From Breviolum minutum Mf 1.05b.01 (Eukaryota; Sar; Dinophyceae; Suessiales; Symbiodiniaceae), in contig DF239861.1 in assembly GCA_000507305.1 (NCBI GenBank), positions 93,380 through 157,379 on the forward strand: 64,000 bases of DNA. Reading direction: 5' to 3'. Shown here one piece after another: positions 47,756 through 59,824 of the stretch. Position numbers and translations under genes: made by a program. Every line of letters starts with the position of its first letter. The first letter of the stretch is position 1. Under the pieces are notes generated by a model that was not told where the DNA came from, made no database searches, and was given only the letters and a program-made list of their open reading frames with translations.

Positions 47756-47864
47756 GGCATCCGCCGTCACGACAAGGCCAGCTGCATAGACCTGAAATTC
47801 AACTTCTTGTGGCAAGCTAGATATTTGGACCGAAAGGAATCCCTCAGTTTCTTCCGGAGCAAAG
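47756..47864 (-). CDS. Candidate minus-strand exon, unknown beta-rich protein
   Basis: Lies between CTGGGTAG and a GTAAGA donor. Peptide FAPEETEGFLSVQISSLPQE continuing VEFQVYAAGLVVTADALGEG. The alternating pattern suggests beta strands. It may be in the same gene as the exons at 47043 and 48026. Confidence 0.5.
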
Positions 47865-48025
47865 CTACCCAGTGAGCAAAACCTTTGTACCAAAACGCCT
47901 ACGAAATGGTTGCGACAAACACTAGATCGACTCGATATAAGATGAATTGCATTCCTGATCAACCCTCCTACTGCACGTCCCCAAATCAGCTCAGATGGGT
48001 TTTCAATTCAGAATATGACATTTTC

Positions 48026-48171
48026 CTGCAAATGGTTGATAGTGGCTCCAAGATGAGTTTGAATATGTTCAAGGGACCACACTCCAGGTTTAATCCTTTG
48101 AGCCCCGCTATTTCCAAATAAGCAGAAAAAGCTTGGGAAAGGATTCTCAAGCCTTCTGAAGCAACTACAGC
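48026..48171 (-). CDS. Candidate minus-strand exon with a GA donor, unknown
   Basis: Starts after ATTGGAG|GCT and ends at TTTGCAG|GAAAATG, which would be a GA donor. Peptide EAVVASEGLRILSQAFSAYL, EIAGLKGLNLECGPLNIFKL, ILEPLSTIC. The frame stays open further 5' to 48234, so the 5' border could be earlier. Not recognised. Confidence 0.45.
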
Positions 48172-48333
48172 CTCCAATGATTTTGAAGTGAAGATGTGAA
48201 AAATGGGAACAAGATGAAACGATGGAGCTTTCACAAATGTTGAGAGTACAAGTGCATACTGCTACCAACATCAGATTCAAAAGACAAAGGTTCCAGAAAA
48301 GACTTCATGGCAAAACTATGCAAAACTCTTCCA

Positions 48334-48405
48334 AGTGAAAACGTTTCCGCCAGTTTTGCCGATTTTCTAAGTGAAAACGCATCCGACAGGTTTTGCCGCT
48401 GTCCA
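48334..48405 (-). repeat. Two tandem 36-base units, probably coding
   Basis: 48334-48369 and 48370-48405 are imperfect copies beginning AGTGAAAACG. Read leftward they encode two 12-residue repeats of the type QNLSDAFSLRKS and AKLAETFSLGRV. Differences between the copies are mostly single substitutions without frame change, which favours coding. Confidence 0.6.
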
Positions 48406-48543
48406 AGAACGTCCAAGTTTCTTTATAATTTCCTCTTACTTAGTGATCTTTTGTTCGGCATTGACGATACCACGGTATCGTAGTACTTTTAACTTGCAGA
48501 ACATCCTGTTTGTCAGTTTGATTTAGAGGCGTCTATGCAAGCG

Positions 48544-48647
48544 TCAAGCAGGGACAAGTGCTAAGAGTCCTGCATACCACGGTTGGCTTCCACCCTCAGA
48601 CATGACGTCGCGAGCAGCCGTTGCAGCGTACACCAAGCCAATGGTTC
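48544..48647 (-). CDS. Candidate C-terminal minus-strand exon, unknown
   Basis: After CTGGCAG|GA the frame reads TIGLVYAATAARDVMSEGGS, QPWYAGLLALVPA, then TGA at 48544-48546. Another minus frame over the same bases is open but less protein-like. Not recognised; if this is a true terminus, at least two minus-strand genes lie between 43 and 64 kb. Confidence 0.4.
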
Positions 48648-50544
48648 CTGCCAGTCAAGCCAATGCCATCTGCTACAATGATCTGTTGTGGAGAGGACCA
48701 GTGCGGATTCAAACAGTTGGCAAATAAAGCTGAAGCAATGGAAGTCTTTCTTCAGCATATTTTGAGGATTGTGCTAGAAGTGGACCCGACTATCGGTTCG
48801 CTTACTTACGGTATTTTGCCCAACATCAGCCGCAGTGAATAATTATTACTGGTACCATTTCCATTTCTTCACTGCGCATCTGTGTTTCATGTCGGAAGGT
48901 GCCCCGCCCCTGCAGCAACGCATTCTGATGACCATCAATAGAAAGGATTCCTGATTCAACAATTCTATCTAGATCCTTTTTCGGTGCTTCACTGAACAAA
49001 GATTGAATCCTGGAGCAAAGCCCAAGCCCGTCGCTAGGAGGAAGTCGCCGAAACTACAACTGCTGAGGCCATAAACCTTAGCGAAAGGACAATGACACTG
49101 ATAACATCTGCTGATTATCTGATTGCTGTTTACTTTTAGAATGAAAATGGCAACATGGAAAGACCAGAATAGGCCAAGTCTATCCAAAACCAAACGACAG
49201 CCAGTATCACAGGAGATATTGCTTCTTACCGATTGTCATGCAAGTGATGGAATGAGCGTCAAATGAAGTGAGGTGCCTATTGACATCGACGATTCTGCGC
49301 ATGGAAGACAACAGGCAGGACTGAAGAGCATATAAGGGGGAAATGGTAGGAAGGGTACAAGTTATATTGTTTTAGGTTGCAATAATCTGCTGCAAGTGGG
49401 GGTAGACCATGCTTCACAGGTACACACTTGCTAAAACTCCATCCACAGCGTTCGTGGAAGGTTGCTTATAGTGACGATTTTTGAGATTGAATATCAAACA
49501 AATTGGGATCATAGAATATTCAAATCCTAAACGTTTTAAGAGTTTCGGAATCTATCTTAAGCTTAAACAAGTACATTTTTGTGAAAATATCTATACAAAA
49601 AATTAGATTGTTATATAGATTATCGTTCTTGCTTTAGAATTCTGATCACTGTTGTGTGCGACAATCCACTAAATTCATTTTCACATTCCAAACTCTTGGA
49701 AACACTGTTCTCAAAGATACCAGAAACTGAGATGCCAAGGTATCATACAACTGATCAATACTGATCATAGTCATCCACATCAGAATTTGGTAGGTCAGTT
49801 ATTGTGGTTCATCCGTTTTGACTCAAACATCCCCAAACAGTCCGCGGGACATCTCGAATGTAGCACCAAAACATCACCAAACATAGATTGCTTCTAAAAT
49901 CCGTTAAAACATTTCTTTTCCTCAGGAATCCAAGGTCCGAGGTTGAGGTTTAGGCGACCCTGACGTAGTTGGACAAAGCAAAGGGAAGCAGTGGAGAAAG
50001 TCGCCTCGATGCAGCGAAACATATAAATCTCAGGCTCTCAGGCATGAGTAGTAAGATATAGTAAGATCACAGAGTGGAGAAGGATGGTAAAAGGGAGGAA
50101 CAATGAACAAACAGTGATAGATAAGACGCACCAGTGAGGCTAGATAAGCCTAGGGCCCAGATGCTTCAACACCGTGATCGCATATCTAAGAACGGGTGCT
50201 CCACACGAGGCCCTCATCCTAGCTGTCTGACGAGTTGCAACAGGAAGATGATCTTAAATCCTTCTCGCCTTAGTGTGCTAACATTGGTGACAACTTGAGA
50301 GTGCAGAAGACAACTTTCCAGCGAATCCACTAGGCTGTGCTGGCAATGATTTGCCAATTCGCCAGTGCTCAGCGTTTGTAATGTAAGTGTGATCTTATGA
50401 TCTTATTTTTAAGCTACTAATAAGTAATCTGAGAAAGTACTCAATTAATTCATTCAACTGATCTGCCTCAAGCTCAATCGCTTCACCCGCAAATCCATCA
50501 TCAGTGCCAGCACCGTATTTTTCTGCTGCCTGGTCTAATCTCTA
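48648..50544. other. No gene recognised
   Basis: Short minus-strand frames (for example 48969-49193) could include an exon, but none has matching splice sites that I could support. Confidence 0.35.
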
Positions 50545-50946
50545 TCAGTCTATCAAAAGTAGGACCGGTGCGGGCACTCTGAAGCATGAGAGAATCGGAC
50601 TCAGTTGCAACTTAAGGATTGTCTCAGAAGAAAGTCTAACCTGGGTAGAAACACACGATCCTGATATTGGTTGAATTTGTTTTGCAACTTGTGTTGCTTG
50701 TACAATCGAGGAATATTCATGGGCAAAGTAGCCTCGTGAGACAGCCTGTTCTGCATCTGCATGCGTATGAAACCCTATGAACTCTGGAACCACTAAGTTT
50801 GAAGCTTTCAGGGATTGGAAAAGTCCCAAACCAATCTGAATTTCACATTCTTGCAAATAGCCACACGAACTGCAATAGGACCCCAAGCTAAACCAAGGCA
50901 TCACTTCTTGCGGAAATTCTTTGTATCGGATGGCATCCGTGTCCAA
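50545..50946 (-). CDS. Candidate minus-strand coding region, unknown
   Basis: A 133-codon open frame; its middle is the most protein-like (IQIGLGLFQSLKASNLVVPE, FIGFHTHADAEQAVSRGYFA), while both ends look like intron read-through. Exon borders were not fixed. Not recognised. Confidence 0.4.
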   Translation of the reverse strand: MDTDAIRYKEFPQEVMPWFSLGSYCSSCGYLQECEIQIGLGLFQSLKASNLVVPEFIGFHTHADAEQAVSRGYFAHEYSSIVQATQVAKQIQPISGSCVSTQVRLSSETILKLQLSPILSCFRVPAPVLLLID

Positions 50947-53900
50947 TGGCTATTCTTTCATGCTTCTCATGTTCTTTGTATTAGTGGATGATACCATCTA
51001 ATGGGACGCATGTCTTGCAGCATCTGAATCCGATGGTGGGTTGTAAAAGCCGGCGATGCTTCATGAACATCCCTAAAAACACACTCGAGAAAAACACTCG
51101 ATTTGGATGCTCAAGAGCCGAGGAAGGAAGGCCTTTCGTTGCATTGAAAACGCAATGAATATTCCAAGTATTAAGTAATTCCAAACACCTCAAAATACCT
51201 CAACGCCTTCATCACACACTGTGGTCAAAGTAAATGTATATATATATGCGTATAAAGAACTTGTTTATGCAATTTAAGAACTCAAGGGAAATTGCGGATC
51301 CGCGCAAGAGCCTATATCATATTCCTATCATTGTCGCTTCATAAATACAATAAAACAGCATATAAATCAGCGGTATGTGAGCCATGAAAACGACTCGTTA
51401 CATCCACTATGCTGCTTGGTTGATAGGGCTGTTTGTAAACCCTATTAGACTATGTAAAGGGGTAGTATAATCCGGTATGCCACCTAAACAACCAGGGTTC
51501 TTTTCACAGCTCATGTTGACATGTGTACATCTTTTATTATATGTGTATGATCCTGCGGTTTTCCATGATCAACGACAAGACTGTTGCCACTCCTTGCTGG
51601 CTTCAAGACTTGTCAGACTAGTGCTTCCATCTGGATCGTCAGTGGCACTCAGTCGTCGTACCCCTCGCACCTGAGGAAGGATTCGGTACAGTAGCAAAGG
51701 ATTGGTTCCAAAAACCTAGAATCGAAGTAAGAACTGATGAAATCAGCGATTTGAAACGCCTGACTGAAACCCCATGACCAATACTCTGATCGTCTACACT
51801 GCACAGTGAATGTGCATGAATTTGATTGAATTTGTCCAGAACAGTTCTTGTGAAATTTTATTTATGGATCGTGTTGGCCCATTTACAATGCCTGTCAAGG
51901 CTGTAATCCTCTTGGGGGCTCACGTAGCAGCTGCTCGATGAAGAGTATCTGCTAAGACCTGAGTAGAAGCAACTAAGTGTTTGAGGTACTCACGCCACCC
52001 TGACATCACCAGGTGTCGCCTGCTTTGACGCTTTCCTCCGCCCCTACCGAAGGGGAACCACAAGCGGGTACCCAAGCTGGCAGTAGGGATGGGAAACGTC
52101 TGGATTTCATCATTGCAAGTAATAAGATAAAACAAACATCCTCCCATTTGCCCTTGATAACAAACATGCAGTAAAAAACACACCTAAGGAGGGATTCTGC
52201 TCAAGTAGCCTATCATTTCCCTGCCGACTTTGTATGTCTTGAAAGATCGTCCAATGATCTCGAATCCATCACAACGACAAAGAATCACCTATCGGTATCA
52301 ATTGGTAGGGTTCGTAAAGAAGTTTCATCAATATAGTTCTGAAAGTATATCTTTCTTGGAAGAAATGTTGCTGAGAGTTTCTCAATCTCGGAGTGGGCTA
52401 CTCTCATTGACATTCATTGACCACATTACATGCATTACAATTGCATTACAATTGCATTACATGTCCTCTATCATTCCTTCATATTCCTTCTACACACTGA
52501 GCCAGCACCCGAGCTCGAGCTAAGGTCGGGGCTTGAGGGTCTAAGGCCTTGGGGCAAACGAGTTTCATGTCCCATCTGAATACTTTTGGCCCATTTAACG
52601 CATCGTAAATGCGAATCACGAGAATATGATGGTGAATATGAACAAGCTGCAAAACGAATTGTTTATCTGCGTATGTGTTGGGTTCTCATTTAAGTTATTT
52701 TCATAATATCATTTAGATATCTGATGATTATGATGATTATGATGACATATATATCTATATAATATGTAATCATGTGTAAAGATATACATTTTTTTGAACA
52801 ACCGTCGGGACATTTTCGATCAAACAGTACACCCCTCTCATTCTCCCCCTATCATGCTCAAACAACTAGTAGCTTCTGCCCATTGCTTCTCTCGTACCAG
52901 TACAAAATCCAGAAGCATTTTAGTGCCAGATTTGAAGACATCATTTAATTTATTGTATCTAACTTTTTGAAAAATCATGTGATCCCAGCTGAAATACATT
53001 AAAGTCAAGATTGTGCGAGAGCCGCTCAATGACTGACAATGATTCTGGTGATGTCTCTAGACAATGGCACTCCAATTGGTGATAAACCGCTATAAAAAAT
53101 CATGCTCGCAAAACATGGCACGCGCATCATGAAGCCTTGCAACACTGACAACAGCTGGAGCACTCTTGGCATGCTGCCATTCCGATTCGACAAAAACAAT
53201 ACAACCACCTATCCTGAAGAGACAAATCCATGTACTCCATAATTACATGACATCATACTGCATACATCATACACAGTCACAGTACATGCCCAAACACGTC
53301 TTTCTTCAGGAACTTGGCTTAGCTCATGAGCTGTGACATGACATGCTGTGACTGGATGTCCACCCATCCCGGAATTCTAACAGAAGGCGATGCCTGGCAG
53401 GTACGCAAGATCTGACCTGGAGCAGAGGCCTCAAGGGTCATCACCAAGTCATGAATGCAACCATCTATGATCATCTATGAACATGGAACATATGATCCAT
53501 GTAGGTGTACCATTTAGAAGAAAATGTGTAGAATCACTTTACTATATGGAGTTGTACATTTAGTATACATACTGTAAATATGTAAATGATGTCCTCGCCA
53601 AATCTCCAGTAGTTTTAGGCAATTGCCAATGAGACAAGCTGTGTTTGACAATTCAGCAGCATCAGTTGAGAGAACAAGATAAATTGAAGACTTTGACGTC
53701 TCAGAACAAGAACCGTTTGTTCCACCAGATTCTTATTGTCCTTAATATCAGAAAATATCAGAAACATACAATAACACCCTTTGATACCACCACACCTTGC
53801 GTAATATCAATCAAGTTCCACAATCATATGGACTTTTCCATCTACTCATACATCATACAATAGTCGACTGATTTAATATTATACTGTATAATTGATCATC

Positions 53901-54295
53901 GACACAACAATACATACCAAGTACACATGACCCCCTTGTAGCCAGCCATGCCATGAATGTTGAGACTGCCACAAAGGACTCTTCTGCATTTGACTTGCAC
54001 TGGATAAGATCCTTAGCTCATTTCCAAGCAAAAAAATCAGGAGTGGAAAGTAGCTAGGTGCAGGAGTTCTTGAAGCAGGTGAGTCCAATCAAAAATGGTG
54101 GGAAGTGGAAGCGGTTGTCAAATGTGTCACTCTCCTTCTTGCATCATGGCTTACAAAGGAATGAGTCTGGTCCGGATACTCTAAACAGTAAACATTTCAA
54201 GTGGGCGACAAAGGCGTGCGACGTGCCCAGTGAAGGACATGAAACACTTCTGCATACTTTTGCCCTTGGAGTGAAACACAAGAACTTCAGTCTAC
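50947..54295. other. No gene recognised
   Basis: Over 3 kb without a supportable exon. A GC-richer stretch near 51990-52090 is open in two minus frames, but no border or frame could be chosen. Confidence 0.35.
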
Positions 54296-54372
54296 CTGCA
54301 TCTGAATCTGAGTTGGCCCGGCTTGTGCATCTTGTGGCACTACTTGAAGCTCGTCCAAGATGAGCTCCATTC
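54296..54372 (-). CDS. Candidate minus-strand exon, unknown
   Basis: Between CTGCGCAG|G and ATGCAG|GTAGAC. Peptide MELILDELQVVPQDAQAG followed by PTQIQMQ. An overlapping plus-strand frame (54058-54363) lacks such borders. Not recognised. Confidence 0.4.
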
Positions 54373-56997
54373 CTGCGCAGGGACTTCAAAATTGTCAAAC
54401 GTCAAAGTGTCTATTTGAACAATGTCCTGATCTCTGACCAACCACTTCGAGGACCAAAGCACGTATGGCTTCACGTCTAGAACTTTCCATGACTCGATGC
54501 GCGGTGAAAAGCTCCACTCCATTCTACTTCTCCAATGGCTTGCAATCACAGGTGCAGGCATTGAGACTTCGTAAAACTATGTATACGCCATTGCCCTTAA
54601 CATCCCTTAACCTTGAACTTTCTAAACTACACATTCACAAATCTCACAAACGCTGACAAGTAGATGGAGTGACACCGTCAAATTTGAAATGTCAAACGTA
54701 TGAACGATTTAGCACTGTACAATACTGTGCATTATGATACGAGCATATGTATTAATTACTATCCTAATCTGAGTTACGGACAAAATCTGTTCTATACAAG
54801 TGTGTATATATATATATATTATATCGATATAGTCTATGTATGTCTGCCTTTCAACCCGACAAATGCATCGAATCGGATTTAAAACGCATTGAACACACCA
54901 CAAAACTCAAGAGAAACTCACCACGCACTCCTTTGACCGGGAATAGGTCCATGAAAGCCTGGTCAGGTGTGCTGTCACTGGCCATAAGAGATCAGGGTTG
55001 TGGGAGCCTGAAGTGTCCATGATTGGCAAAAAATGCACTTATTATTATCACTATTCATCAATGATCTTCTTTGGCGCTGTTTGATCTATAACTAAATAAT
55101 CAAATACATTCAAATACATAAATACTTTATCATTTTGGCCGCACATCTCAACCTTGCTGATAAGGGTTCTGCCCGCCTGACATCTCACACTTCCTTTAGC
55201 CATGATAAAGTATCACCTTTAACGTACTCCTAAATGCATCTAAATGCTCCTTCACTATCTAGCATTGGTGCTTGATATCTGTGTTGCTGAATCAAATGCG
55301 ATTGCATAATCCCAAACAGGATCTACAAACCATTACAAACCCATGCAAGATCCATGCATTTCAATTTTGCTTACAATTGACAACATGCCACCACAATGCC
55401 ACCACGCCACTACCAGTCACTATCGTCACCTCGGCAAAACCCCGCCTGACACCATGGGCTAATGCGACGCGTGGGGCGGCCGGAAGAATCCACCAAGTCG
55501 CCTCCAGCATGCGCCCAACCTGCAATGCCTGGCCATGCAATGCCATCCGATGCCCCCATCCCCCATCCCTCACGAACTATGATGACTGCCTCCCAGCAGG
55601 CTCTTCAGCTGCATGTTCGGAATCTAGGCAGCATGAAACTGATGAAATGCGATGACATAGATGCAGCAAAGAAAATGAATGAACATGAAAGATGAGGTCT
55701 GGGGCTGCGCACCTAGGATAACTTACGTATCTAATTTTCTCCAAAATTATATCTACACCTCTAGACATGATATCTATCCATTGCTGCATGCTCTTCTTCC
55801 TTGTAGATCCTCTGCAAATTTTTGGCATCTCTCAGGCTGTCGCCAGGTTTCTAGCACCAAACTTGTCAGGCTCCGTCAGCAGCTCTTGACATATCCTGCA
55901 TCACACAGGGACCAAACGGGGCCCTCAAGGTTTTGAAAACTGCGCACCAGAAAACATGGTCTTTGAAAGTACCTGAGGCACCAAACGTGGAACGGCTCGG
56001 ATGGCACTGTTGCACTATGAGATTTATCTGTTTGAAAGAGGAAGCGTCCGACTTTCGGTTTCTTTTGGTCCAATTAAACCTCGGCATAGACCTGAAACTC
56101 TCGGCTGCCCCTACCCAGCGCCTTCCCGAGCGGCCCCCCACGGTGCAAAACAAGATGAAGATGTGGCCCCTGATGGCTTCAGGGGATCCGTTGCACACCT
56201 GGGATGCAAAGTTGTGCCATCAGGGTCAGGGCAGTGTGGATTGATTCGTAGTGTGCGTAGTGTTCAATGTGAATGAATCGTTCAAGATCATTCAACTGTG
56301 CATATACTGTATAGGGCTCTCTCTGATTTCTGCCGAAATGAGATGCAGGCCATCTTCAGGAATGCATCCTCCGTCGGAACACACTCCAAGCAGACCCGCC
56401 AAATGGAACAACATCACTAACGATGCGCAAAGAGAGTCGTGTCTGAACATATGTGGACAGATCCCTTTCCCAGATTTTCCTTTCGAGTACGCATCCTGTA
56501 ATACCATTCTCATATACAGTACAGCAAGTTTTCAGACAGCTTGAAACATCTTAGGCTAAAATATCTTAGAGAATCATGAAAGCAATGACTCATTCGACAG
56601 AGAGGCCACAAACAGCCAAAACACGGATGACAAAGAGCTTCAGGAAAATGACCCAGCGGCCACTGACACACTGAGTCCTTGAAAATAGTTGGACACTGTG
56701 GAGACGAAATGGTTGACACCTGTGGTGCAATGGCAGTGAAACAGCTATGAAAATTGCAAAAAGTATTCTTGACATACGGTATCGATGATACTATGTCTTG
56801 ATTGTGCCTAATTACTAAACATTGCTAAATTTGTCAACCCAAATCATGGTTTGTACTTCTATGTTCTGCATATTTCTGTATGCTGATGATACCAAAAGAA
56901 CTGACTGTAGGTAAGGATGCCGGAGGAGTGCTCTGGCGAATAGCAACCTGCAAGACTGCAATAGAACACTTCCCCAAACTAAACACGAAGATCTCAC
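54373..56997. other. No confident gene; a GC-rich stretch open on both strands
   Basis: Around 55430-55580 and 55870-56230 composition is GC-richer and frames are open on both strands, so exons are likely, but strand and frame could not be decided. Nothing was recognised elsewhere. Confidence 0.3.
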
Positions 56998-57116
56998 AGA
57001 AAGATACACTCCTCCACTCTGCATGCCTGAATCTCTTCTGGTGTGCGTACATCCACAAAGATGTACTGTGGAGATCTACCGGCCTGCAAAGCTGCCAAAG
57101 GTGCATCTCGCATCAT
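56998..57116 (-). CDS. Rhodanese-like domain exon
   Basis: Read leftward after GTACGCAG and ending before GTGAGA, the exon encodes PLAALQAGRSPQYIFVDVRT then PEEIQACRVEECIF. The string FVDVRTPEEI matches the conserved beta strand and turn of rhodanese (sulfurtransferase-like) domains (xxDVRxxxEYxxGHI). The usual GHIPGA part is replaced and the active-site Cys loop must lie in a further exon, possibly starting at 56968 (VAIRQSTPP). Sulfur transfer or a regulatory role cannot be decided. Confidence 0.55.
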
Positions 57117-59700
57117 CTGCGTACGTCGTAGTCTTTGCATCTTGTTTGGGACATGGGCATTTCCATGACTTCAAACACCTGTATGATTATTGATGCATCA
57201 CAATCTAAGGTGGTCCAGGACCTATTGATGTCTGGGATGTACCAGTAGAACGGGCAACATGCCAAGGTAAGGATTTTTGTTTTTCTTGACATGTTTGGGA
57301 GACCATCCCTTTGGATCCCTTTGGTGGAGTCTTATCTGCGCGGCACGTTTCTAGTCTTGCATTGTGCTTGTGCTCAATTCCACCTTTGATCGTGGGCTAT
57401 GCTGCCCATGCTGCACCTCTTCTTCACTTCTGATCGATCTCATGATGTCCTAGAGGGTTAACACAATCTCCCTGCCGCACTCGAAACGTCAACACTACTG
57501 CCACCACCCACACTTACCAGTAAACATGCACCGAGTAATTTTCTTACAGGGCAAGACATTGGCAAGGAACAATAGACATGAAAATCACAATTTCTAGGCA
57601 AGCCCACAAGTTGTCTTGTCTTCTCTCTGGTCACCCGGCTTCCCCAATAATTACCTGAAATACCTCTGGAATGTTCCTGCACTACCAACTGTTACACTTC
57701 ATTGATTCATCTTACTCAAGAAGTTTCTGTTTTGTTGTGACTTTTCAACCTTTACGTTCTTTTACTTTATTGAATGCTTGAGTGCACGAAAGATTGTCCT
57801 CAGCATCTAGACACAGCACCGATGGGCAATACCGCAAGCGAACCTGTTGCAGGCAAGTGATGCCACCATGCTGAACTGAAACTTTGCAAGTACAGAATGG
57901 TCGGGGGCTCCGGGATTAACCATCTGCCTGCAACAACCTGGCCTTGGCAAAAAGAATTGCTAGCAGGCATGGACACGTAACTTGTAGACTAATCGTGACT
58001 AATCGAGAACCCGTAGCTGGTATGATTATGGATTCTTAGATCTGATAAGAACAAGAGCAACCACAGAAACCTGACCCGCTCCATGGTTGGATAGCTCTTA
58101 GTCTGTTCTCACAGCCAGCTCTGCAAATTTCAAGACGACGATGCGAAGACTCTCTAGCCCGTCGAAAAAAAAACCGCTATAGGCCAGGGGTATCTCCTGA
58201 TTCACTCTACCGTCAGAATAATCCAGAATACATACGACATACATACGACATACACTGTTGTTACAAATCTGCAGAATGAATGGTAAACACCGTAAACACC
58301 AACACCAAAAAGTCCTCTCAAAGTTCTTCTCAACCCAGTTTCTCCGTACAATCAACGGAAAACATCTCTGCCTCCCATGCCACTTTCCGCAATCTCTCCA
58401 ACCTCCAGCACTAGTTTGGCTAGCAGGCTCTAACAGCGACACCAACAACGGAAAATCAGCTTTTCCTTAACCCACTGTGTCCATCAGGGAGAACTCACTT
58501 TAGGAGACTTTTGATGGCAACAGGAAAAAATTGCTTTGCGCACCTAGCTGGTGCAAAACCAGGCTTCCGGCCGAACTATAGATACACGCATCAAACTTCT
58601 CTCCGGAGAGGTTTCAGGTTCCCTGGCCGGCGCCAATATGTATACATATATGTTGGCAGAAGCTTGGATGCCCAAAAACAACCTGAAGCAACATTGGCTT
58701 GATGATGTGGGATTATTTGTACCATAGGTTGCATGAATCACAATCTTGTATGATTTTGCCACACAGATTCCAACTTCAATACCTCCTGCGGACTGAGGAG
58801 AATTGCCAAACAACCAAACTAAAGAAGGTCAGAAGACTGATCTCTCTTCATAGTGCATACTTGACAGTTGACAGTTAAAACATGGAAACCACATTCTGAC
58901 CACGACGACCATTACCAACGCCGCAATCAATCCAAAAACGTTGTACTGATTCCCAATTGAAAAGTCATGCAGTTTGCGGTTCAGAACAGTGCAAACTGGC
59001 TGAGCTTGGGACGCAACCAGTGGCAAGGCGATCTCTGGCGGGCAACGCACAGTGCAACCTGCTTGTCTGTTGCACAAGTATCATCAATTTTGTCATTCTC
59101 GGATAATCATCTTGTGGTCCCAGCCCAATTGCTGTTGCCAAAACAAGACCCCTGATCTGTTGGAAGATCTCTCGAAATTTGGTACAAACGCGAGGGTGTC
59201 CGCGCCTCGCGTGGGGAAGAATGCACTGAGTTCCCAGGACCAACAGTGAACCACGCGACAAGGTAAGCCTTGGCTAATTTCAGACGCAGGAGATGGCTTG
59301 ATATGTAATATGTATTGATCGTTGATAATCGTTCATCATTGAATTGGCCATCACCTTTGTCCTTGAATGCATGATAGAGTACAGTAGCAGGCTTACGCTT
59401 GTTTGATTCTGCAAGTTGTTCTCCTTTATGTCGTGATTGCGTGATTCGTCGCTTGGCAAAAAGGTGCAAAGAGGGAGATGCGGGGAGCCCAGTCGGTAGC
59501 GTGGACAGCGTCCAGGCGCCCGTTGTCCAACATTCCTTTCCCCTTTCCACGCTCCATGAAGTCGTGGCATCTCGTGGCCAACTCAAACACAACAAAGTCA
59601 TACAACGTCAAAAAGATGATCAAACATGATCCTACTCTTTAGAAACAGGCCGATTCAACTTTGCTAGCTTAATTCTTTCATTTTTCATTCTCATGAGATG
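57117..59700. other. No gene recognised
   Basis: Minus-strand frames at 58098-58448 and 59107-59601 are open, but most of their residues look non-coding. A short exon near 58100-58160 (SLRIVVLKFAELAVRTD) is possible. Confidence 0.3.
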
Positions 59701-59824
59701 TCAACGGCACAAGTCACTGGTCACCCTCACTGAGTGTTTGACCGGTACTGGGCTGAATGAGCTGTCCACCCTGCGACTTCGGCCGACTTTCATCACACAG
59801 AAAGGCGCAATGGAACTGGGTTCC
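59701..59824 (-). CDS. Candidate C-terminal minus-strand exon, unknown
   Basis: After TGGTTCAG|G the frame reads EPSSIAPFCVMKVGRSRRVD, SSFSPVPVKHSVRVTSDLC, then TGA at 59701-59703. Beta-strand-like pattern. A GT inside (about 59745) could be a donor instead of reading to the stop. Not recognised. Confidence 0.4.

Noticed and set aside
54058-54363. 101-codon plus-strand frame
   Set aside because: The minus strand has an exactly bounded exon within it; the plus frame has no splice borders and would break the minus array.
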